NCBI GenBank assembly: GCA_928212115.1
Contig: CAKMRJ010005745.1
Coordinates: 95,186,686 to 95,250,685, forward strand
Direction of reading: 5' to 3'
DNA length: 64,000 nucleotides
From: Lactuca virosa
Lineage: Eukaryota > Streptophyta > Magnoliopsida > Asterales > Asteraceae
Shown here piece by piece: positions 56,446-64,000 of this stretch. The position numbers and the translations under genes were made by a program. Within the stretch, counting starts at the first letter, position 1, and each line of letters starts with the position of its first letter. The notes under the pieces were generated by a model. It searched no databases, had not been told where the DNA came from, and saw only the letters and a program-made list of their open reading frames with translations.

Positions 56446-57072
56446 TGTGAGAACAAGGATATGATGCGCAGGGACAAGGTTTGAAAACTCAAACCTTGAG
56501 TTAATACTTAAAATCAATGTATGCTTATAATTAGATGTTCCGGTCAAGTCTGGTAATACCAGTCGAGACTGAAGAGTGAAATCAACAAAATACTCAAGTA
56601 ATAAATGTAGAACTATGAATATAATCAAAGTAAAGACAATAAATGAACAAGTACAAGGTTTAGAAAGCTTTTGATATGAGAGAAATGTGAAAGAGACTTA
56701 ATATGATAATATGCTATCTTTGGAAGAACAATCTGTAATATTCTTGTCTTTAAATCACTCCTTAAATAGTCAAGGAGGAACATCGTACAAACCGATCAAC
56801 ATACAAAGGACTGGAAAATAACAGTACTTCCGACATTCTGATTATCCAAATAAAAAAAAGAGACTTTTTCCTATGAAATGTTACATCATATAAAAAGACG
56901 AGAATAATTAATGCATAGACAGACACTTGATCTCGAATCATTTCATCATCTCGGAACATTCTCCACTTCGGACTCTGACTCCATCTCGTACCACAATACA
57001 TTTCAGACTCAAGACTGACTTCGGATCTTCCAGAGTTTGAGATTGCTAGAGGTTCACTTTTAGGTTCCAACA
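56446..57072 (-). repeat. 3' LTR of a Sirevirus-like copia element
   Basis: On the minus strand it starts TGTTGGAACC and can end TTCTCACA (56446). A TATA-like TATTTAAGG is at 56760-56768. The inverse purine tract ATCTCCCCCTACGTGAAC at 57073-57090 borders it. The 5' LTR is outside the window, so the left limit is inferred. Confidence 0.6.
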
Positions 57073-57149
57073 ATCTCCCCCTACGTGAACTTAGCAATCC
57101 AGTCAACTTAGTTCGATTCTTCCTGGATAAACACATACGGATGGTACAA

Positions 57150-59721
57150 CTAATCTCTGACTTCGATATACCATTGAAACTGACTTATGAATTTTTCCTT
57201 CACATGCTCTGGTGCTTCTGACTTTGATGCACGATTGATAAACTTCGGAAGGGCTTTGTTGGGAACCAGATGCTTGTCAAGGACTCGGAAGAAGTCCTTC
57301 TTGTTTGTCTTCTTTTGAAGATACACAAACTTTAACGCTGGTTCATCAATTGGTCCCTCTACCAATATCTCAACTTCTGGCAGCTTGAAATCAATCTTTG
57401 CTAAGTATTTTTCGGTTCCGAACAAGGGGCCAATTCAAAGTCGCATCTGTATAATTCAACGACATAATCTTTGAGGAAACTCAAGGCCACATGGTAGGCT
57501 CCCATGTTAATATCGTCGATTTGGTGGCTTCTGAAGTGTGCAACTATCGTCAGGATGTCGTTGGGATTGATTGCTAGGAAGTCGGCGTCGGTGATGGTGC
57601 TTTGAATTTGTTTGTTTTGAAAGATGTGGTATCGGAACAACACACAATTCAATTCAAATTTGGTTAAGATTTTCCTTCCGAACCCAGAGATCTTGGTGAT
57701 CCTTTTCCGAAACCATACTTCTTTTTGGCGAAGTGCATTATTGGAGTAAAAGGTCTTCAAACGTTCACGTTCAGTTCTGATGATCATTTGTGGATCATCT
57801 TCTGGGTGGAGAGGAGCGAACTTGATGTAGAACTTGCTGTATAGAGAGATGGGCAGATAAATATGGTTTGAGTCTTGATTTGAGAGATCATAATACATAT
57901 ATGGCACTATTTCCAAATTATGTATTATCCCTTCTCGGCAAAGAGGGGAAAGCCCTAGCATCGGATGAGGATTATCTTTAAGGGCTTAGATCCGAATGCT
58001 TTCCTCGAGGGCTTTATTTATTTCTTCGTGAGACCAACCACTTTTCACTTTAACGGGAGTATCGGAGTTATGGAATTCTGAAATGGGTTTCTTTCCCTTA
58101 TCTTGCTGTTTTTTGAGGACCGAGAGAATGTGTTGCATGTTTTCATCAATGGCAAATTTCAGAGGGGAGGAAATCAGGGGCTTTTCAGTAATATCATTAG
58201 GCTTCTAAAGAGGAGAGCCTTCATCAATAGGAGCAATCCTGGGTGAAGGAATCAGAGGCATCATTGATTGGGTGTCTCGGAAGGCTTCAACTTTTAGCTT
58301 GGTTTTTGCCTTAGCCTCTTCACGGCTTCTTTGAAGTACATCAGCCAGAGTTGATGGAGATGAGATTGCCGACCATATCCGTTGCTCTTCCTCGGATAAC
58401 CCTTTGGCTGAGGATTTCCTTGGAGCTGGAATCCCTACGATAGCATTGGTGATGTACTTATATTCTTCATCTTCATGATTATAATCATCATCTAGAGAAC
58501 CTGTAAGAACTTGCAAAGAATCATCAGAGTCTTCATCTTGGATTCTGAACTCCAAGACAGGTTTCCAGGGGAAGGATTGACTTCTCCTGCTAGGCCATTC
58601 TCCCCCTCTTGCAGCGGATGACCCGCCAACCGATGAAAGCATTGTAGACTCTTTGATATTGGAGAATTTGTCAAACACCTTTTGAAAGCTTTTGTTCATC
58701 TGCAAAGTTAAGGCATCATAAGCTTCAGGTGTGGGAGCCTAAGCTTTTAGGTGGTCAAAGAGTTTGGCAAGAATCGAAAGCATCTCATCAAATTTGTTAT
58801 TCGGAACATCCACAATGTCCCAACATGCTCTGAGAAGCTTGATAAGAACTTGTTGCATGATCAAGTTCATTTCATCTTTCTTCTTGATTTCTTTCTCCAA
58901 TCTCTGAATATGTTTTTCATGGCGGATGTGGGTCGGTTTGATGAGCTCATTTGTTGCACCGATCATATCATCGTGAACCTTCAACATTGTGGTGATGGTG
59001 TCGAGGTAGTGATCTAAGCTTGCATTGTATTTCTGTCCGACCTCCTCAACTATGTGCTTGAGTCGGAGGGAAATAAGTTTATCTAGTTGAGCTTCCCTTT
59101 CAGCAGTTGTTGGTCCGGACTTTGTGGGTTCAGACAAGGAGAACAAAATGGCATCTAGCTTTGAGTCTAGACCCGAAACCTTGTCATCAATATTGGAGTC
59201 GAGTCCGGCCACAGAGGTTTTAATTGATTCAACCTTTTTGATAGTTTTAGAGACATGGTCTTGGAGTTCCAATAGGGAAAAGGGATTAACATAATAACCA
59301 GCTGATGATCCCATGTCCGAGGTGGAGGTCCGAGACTTACCTTTATCATCATATTGAGTAACAGGTGGTTCGGAGGGGCCAGCCTGAGTTGCATTGGCTA
59401 TATTAACTGCCTTGGGAGGAGTAGACTATGTTTCATCTCCAAGATATATTTGAGCTTGATCATCAATCTTGATCTCTTCATCAACAAGCTTGGAAGAAGA
59501 AGAGGAGAGCCCAAAATCATACACTAGGCTTGAAGAAGATGGCTTGGTTGGAAGATTAAATGAGGAAAACAGTGGTCGAGCAGCAATAGAGGCACTATCA
59601 TTATTAAACAGAAGTTCATCTAAAAGCTCTTCATCAGGATCGGGATGCAAAGCGTCATGGTGTTGAGTTTTGAGAGGATCTTCCAAGACGATGTTATCTT
59701 GAGTTTCTCCTGAGGCTAACT
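57150..59721 (-). pseudogene. Extra ORF of the Sirevirus-like element (broken, truncated)
   Basis: One minus-strand frame from 59721 to about 57401 is interrupted only by stops near 59427, 58739, 58205 and 57985, then shifts frame near 57420 and ends at 57150. It has a Ser/acidic N-terminal part, a long coiled coil (about 58739-59314, heptad-like LDSNIDDKVSGLDSKLDAI), a Pro/Ser linker and a C-terminal domain (MLGLSPLCREGII...FRKRITKISGFGRKIL). Lying between the pol side and the 3' LTR, it fits the additional or envelope-like ORF of Asteraceae Sireviruses; I cannot assign a function. The N-terminus is cut off by the LTR at 59722. Confidence 0.55.
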
Positions 59722-60049
59722 TGCGACAACCGTCAATTTTTGGCCAAGTCAAAGTCAACTAAAGTCAACAAGTCAAACCGGTCAACTCATCTAACCCTTG
59801 TACATTAGGGTTTCCATTATGTTTCTTATTGTACAACTCGCAATCCTCATACAAATTATCACTTAGGGTTTTCATGTGTTCGGAAATTCTAAACCTTAAT
59901 AAGAGTAAGTGATGACTCTACTCGATAAAACATTATTCCTTAACCCTCGGGGGCATATAACAATCATAACAAGACTTGACGAGGTTTACAAACCTTGCGT
60001 TACAGAGCCAAACACTCAAAAAGGTCACAAAAGAACTCTCTCCCAATCT

Positions 60050-60235
60050 CTTTCACACTAACTCTCCCAAAACTCTCTAAGTAGGAGAAATCTCTCCAAG
60101 CATGTGAAATCTCTCCCAAATCTCTCTCTGAATGAGAAATCTCTCCAAGAATGTCAAATCTCTCCCAAATCTCTCTCTGTTTGAGAAATCTCTCCAAGAA
60201 TGTCAAATCTCTCCCAAATCTCTCTCAAAAGTTCC
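60050..60235. repeat. About 52-bp tandem repeat, three copies
   Basis: Units of the form GAGAAATCTCTCCAAGAATG followed by a TCAAATCTCTCCCAAATCTC phrase, more diverged towards the left. Confidence 0.85.
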
Positions 60236-60369
60236 TTTAACTTTTTATAATCTTTCGGGTCATCCCGACCCTTAACCGGGTCAAAAACCGCTTGAAACGG
60301 GGTAATATTTGGTAAAACAGCCTTAATAGACCGAAGCCTCCCTTTAGGAAGCGAAGCCTCTCGGACCCA

Positions 60370-60545
60370 AACCATGAAGAACCGAACCGAGCCTGATGAA
60401 CCGAAGTGGCTTGAACCGAACCCGAAGCCTGCTGAGAACCGAACCCGAAGCTGCTGACCCGAACCCGAACTTCGCCTTCGCTTCCTCCCTGCCTTCGCCT
60501 TCGGTCCTTGCTGCTGGGGGACCGAACTTCGGCCCTATCCGAGCA
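60370..60545 (+). repeat. CCGAA/TTCGG word cluster
   Basis: GC-rich segment with many ACCGAACCCGAAGC-like words and their complements (CTTCGCCTTCG, GAACTTCGG). It lies about 315-490 bp upstream of the TATA box. Confidence 0.7.
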
Positions 60546-61894
60546 ACTTCGCAGGAAGCCTTTTTCTTCCCGGTTTTCGACTAGTTTTGCGTTCTAAGCC
60601 CGATTTTAATTATTTTAACGTGGGGTTTTCACCCAAAATCATATTTTAACATATAAAACCCCTTACTTCATGAATAATCATGATTTTGAGTGTAAATCTT
60701 ATCCAAGAAGAGTGGGTGAAGTACTTGAGGTGGAGTGTTGACTTTACTTTAGTTTATGACACAAGCAACCACCCACACCCACTCCATGACCAGCCCACAC
60801 CCCCCACCATACCTGGTCATTCATCGTCCTTTTCCCATCATTTCCCAACCCCATTCCTTGTATAAGGCTGAAATCTATCCTCTCTCCTAACACTCTCTCT
60901 CATTTTCTCATTCTTCCACCAAAGATCAAACACATTTTCTCTCTCAATTCTCTCACTAAAATTCGAGATTCAAGGGCCTTCTTCCAAGCTTTTCTTTGAC
61001 TTTTGGTAAGTATATTCATCCTCCATATAATTATTTCACTTCCTTCTACTCAAATCATAGATATTTTACACAAACATCATCACATTCAAGTTAAATCTTC
61101 GAACCTTCAAGGCATCTTCTTAGTGTTCTTGAGTTGAACACTACCTTTCTCCATCATCCATCTACTGAAATCACTCAAGGTGAGTTCATACCCCTATCTT
61201 TTCATGTTTTTCATAAGTTTTAAGGGGGGGAATACAAGTTAAAACACCAAAAACTTAACTAAACTCAAACAACAGCTTTCATCAGAAAAGTTTAGTCTTA
61301 TTCACGGACTTTTTTCACTACCTAAAACTTAATATCTTTCAAAACTGTTTAATATGAAAATAGTTCAGATTCATACCTTTAATATGACTACTTGCACATC
61401 TCCATACGATTTGTCTACGATTTATGGTGATTTTTACAAAACTGTCTATCATTTCAGAAACGAATTCGGAGCAGTATGTGAATATGAACATTTTAACACA
61501 AGTTAAAGACTTCTAAAAATCATAATAAAAATTATGAATAAACTAGACACATTTTTTGGACTCTCAGAATTTACGGAATCAGTTTTTGACTTCGTATGAT
61601 TTTTCTAAACAGTATAGAAAGGTAAAAATCTAGATAACAGCTTATAACTTTCATCACACTTTGTAACTTGTTGAGCAAAGTGTTAATCTTTGAAGATTTC
61701 ATATTTTACATGTGTTTCTTGTTGTGGTATAATTATATAACAGAAAATACTCACTGAATTGTAAGAATCCTCCATTATTACCATTCGTACAAAAATAAGG
61801 CATGATAACACATAATTATATTTTTGCTATACATTCGACTTACATAGAAAAGGGTCCTTATACATCACAAACAAACATGCTAGAACTATAATAG

Positions 61895-62125
61895 GTATAG
61901 TTTATGTTCACTACCACTACCACTATTTGATAAACTATAATATGCATAATTCATGTTCACTATCACTACCACTATTTGGTGAATTATGATATGTATAGTT
62001 TGTTCACTACCACTACCACTATTTGATAAACTATAATATGCATAATTCATGATCACTATCACTACCACTATTTGGTGAATTATGATATGTATAGTTTATG
62101 TCCACTACCACTACTTGATGAATTA
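61895..62125 (+). repeat. Inverted-repeat array with CACTAC spacers
   Basis: Alternating AAACTATAATATGCATAATT and AATTATGATATGTATAGTTT segments, which pair with each other, are separated by (CACTAC)-type spacers. About four segments give two long, imperfect hairpins of about 22 bp. Confidence 0.8.
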
Positions 62126-62157
62126 TGATAAGCATAGTCTCGGTCTTTGGTTTTTAA

Positions 62158-62800
62158 GACTACATTCTATCTAGAATTGTTAGTTTTCAGCCATAATTAC
62201 TAAGTGTATATGCTAGAGTTATATAGAATTTAGTCATGATCGACTTAGAATTGGTGGGTCCGCTTTATTTCCTGTTCCTTGTTTGGTTGTGGGCCTAGGG
62301 CAGACCCATTACATTCGATGGTCTATTTAACTTAAATTTTATATAACTTATATACACTTAGAAATTATAGAAGGAGACTATAGGAAATTCTAGGATGCAC
62401 TATTTATTAATATAGAAACTTACGATTCACTCTTTAAGGAAAATATCAGATTTTCTTTGGAAACATATTTCTACTAAAACTACATTACGTCTAGAATTGT
62501 TAGGCTTCAGCTATAATTGCTAAGTGTATATGCTAGAGTTATATAAGAATCCAATCACAATCGACTTAGAATTGGTGGGCCCGCCTTATCTCCTGTTCCT
62601 TGTTTGGTTGTGGACCTAGGGCAGACCCATTATATTCAACGGTTTATTTAATTTAAATTTATATAACTTATATACGCTGGGTAATTATAGAAGGAACCTA
62701 CAGGTATTTCTAGGGTTCATTATCGCATAACGTAGGAGCTTTCATTTCACACTTAATTAAGAAAATATTGGATTTTCTAGAAACATACTCTGTCGCTTTT
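62158..62800 (+). repeat. 320-bp tandem duplication in the LTR
   Basis: 62158-62477 and 62478-62800 share TCTAGAATTGTTAG, AAGTGTATATGCTAGAGTTA, CGACTTAGAATTGGTGGG, CTTGTTTGGTTGTGG and GGGCAGACCCATTA in order. A third diverged copy lies past the primer site at about 63590-63800. Confidence 0.85.
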
Positions 62801-63135
62801 TCAAGGAAAACGGTTTCTTTCTCAAACAAAACTCTTATGAACTCACCAACTTAATTGTTGACACTTTTCAAAACTACTTGTATTCTCAGGAAATCAGTGA
62901 AACAGGAAAACATCAGCACTTTGAGGATGGGACGTTAAATCGTCAAACAGTCTATTTTGTCATCATAATGTAATTGATTTTGACACATGTAAACATATAC
63001 TATGGTGTAACCTTTTCAATTGTATTTATGATGGTTGTATTTACTTTGAGCACTATTATACTCGTTGTTGTGATACTTTACATGAAGTCCTCCACCCCCG
63101 GACGTTTCCGCCATCCTTGGTTTGGGGGTGTGACA

Positions 63136-64000
63136 GATTGGTATCAGAGTATTGTTTATAGTGAACTAAGTATATCGAACCACATAAGATATACAAACTA
63201 TAAATGCATTGGGACTAAGGTCTCTGATGTAACATTTTCAAATAACTATACTTTTAGAAATAAATAGTTTCTTGTTAAAAGTATACATGCATGCATACAT
63301 ACTAAGGTCAGCATCATACTAGGACAAAACAAAAGTTGTGATTGTTGAATGACACGAGTAGGCTTGGGGATGTATGGTCAGGTCTGGGAATGACATAGCC
63401 TGATCAACTATGTCTAACCCAGAAGTGATTAGCATATGCCCGGGAATGGTTGTGTTGTTGCAACATGTCTAAAAACTTACGAACTCTATCTACAAACAAA
63501 CATTGAAAAACATAAGTCAAACATTAAAATACTATAGGAGTATTTGGTGATACTATAACCAACTTATGTGAAAACTAAAGACCCCTATTAGTAGGCCTAT
63601 GATAACTGAGTGCATACGCCAAGGTTATACATAATTAAAGATATTATAGACTCAGAATCTATGACTATTTCTCTACTTCCTGTTCCTTGTTTGGTTGTGG
63701 ACTTAGAGTAGAGTCATTTATTCGAAGGTCTATTCTATCTCAGATTATGTATAACTGGTATGCACTATGTGATTATAGACGTGACTAATAAGGATCACCC
63801 CTATAAGTAATTATAGGATTAGGCGTCTATTAATTATCTCTTCTACCCCTATTCTCGCACGAGCAACATGATGGGTAAATCTTAACACCCGTACAAAACC
63901 TACTTCTACCCACTACCATAACTCCGTCTCCGGGACGTTAGCTGAAACATCGAGAATAGTTCACTAAAGTGCGAAATTATACGTGTGTATATAAATGGTA
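63136..64000 (+). mobile_element. Primer-binding site and leader of the last element
   Basis: TTGGTATCAGAG at 63138-63149 pairs with tRNA-Met. The rest is non-coding leader with the third copy of the LTR repeat (CTTCCTGTTCCTTGTTTGG at about 63676). No gag start is reached before the window ends. Confidence 0.7.

Larger units (their letters stand above)
59722..63135 (+). mobile_element. 5' LTR (3.4 kb) of an element running off the window
   Basis: Starts TGCGACAACC inside the Sirevirus-like ORF and ends GGGGTGTGACA just before a tRNA-Met primer site. A TATA box (GTATAAGG) is at about 60860-60867 with a CT-rich leader after it. It contains a 52-bp array (60050-60235), CCGAA/TTCGG words (about 60370-60545), an inverted-repeat array (61895-62125) and a 320-bp duplication (62158-62800). 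The partner LTR and duplication lie beyond the window. Confidence 0.75.

Overview
The window is plant nuclear DNA made almost entirely of transposable elements. Evidence is plant-type Ty3/gypsy chromovirus and Tat-like proteins, LTRs of 0.5-3.4 kb, primer-binding sites of the TGGTATCAGAG type (initiator tRNA-Met), MITEs and long TA/GA/GATA microsatellites. The palindromic word ACTCGCCGAGT in several LTR families suggests a dicot of the Asteraceae (perhaps Lactuca); that is recollection, not proof. I found no host protein gene, tRNA or rRNA that I would defend.

Layout. 1-10.2 kb: 3' part of an LTR element (LTR 2431-2918), a foldback MITE (3494-3660), a hAT-type MITE with a perfect 8-bp target duplication (3798-4242), a second TIR element (7774-8177), and an intact small LTR element (8452-9608, duplication GATAA), separated by AT-rich DNA. 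10.2-56.4 kb: a stack of retrotransposons inserted into one another. L0, a Tat-like gypsy gag-protease (10446-12562, resuming in frame at 56225), is split by L1, a reverse-oriented solo LTR (12563-14596 and 55485-56220). L1 is split by L2, a non-autonomous gypsy element (14597-55479, duplication TTTAT). L2 is split by L3, a decayed chromovirus on the minus strand (20688-51901, duplication GACTA). L3 holds L4a, a gag-only element (27450-35174, duplication CTCCT), and in its other LTR L4b, a rearranged relative (35900-50482, no duplication). L4b's LTR is split by L5, a young gypsy derivative (36458-44109, duplication AGTCC). 56.4-64 kb: a Sirevirus-like copia element on the minus strand with a broken extra ORF, cut by another LTR element whose 3.4-kb LTR (59722-63135) and leader run off the window.

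How the parts relate. Only L3 carries a nearly full gag-protease-RT-RNaseH-integrase-chromodomain series, and it is dead: many stops, and the stretch holding the RT catalytic box is deleted. L2, L4a, L4b, L5 and the small LTR element keep LTRs, primer site and (except the small one) a clear polypurine tract but lack most coding domains, so they probably moved with proteins supplied by relatives.

The least ordinary signal is structural. Three LTR families (L2, L3, L5) carry tandem arrays of short hairpins about 250-560 nt before the LTR 3' end, with unrelated sequences but the same design; in L5 the stems change sequence while staying complementary. L3 and L5 also carry different palindromic words at matching LTR offsets. 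L4b is an inverted, end-joined copy captured in the loop of one such hairpin.
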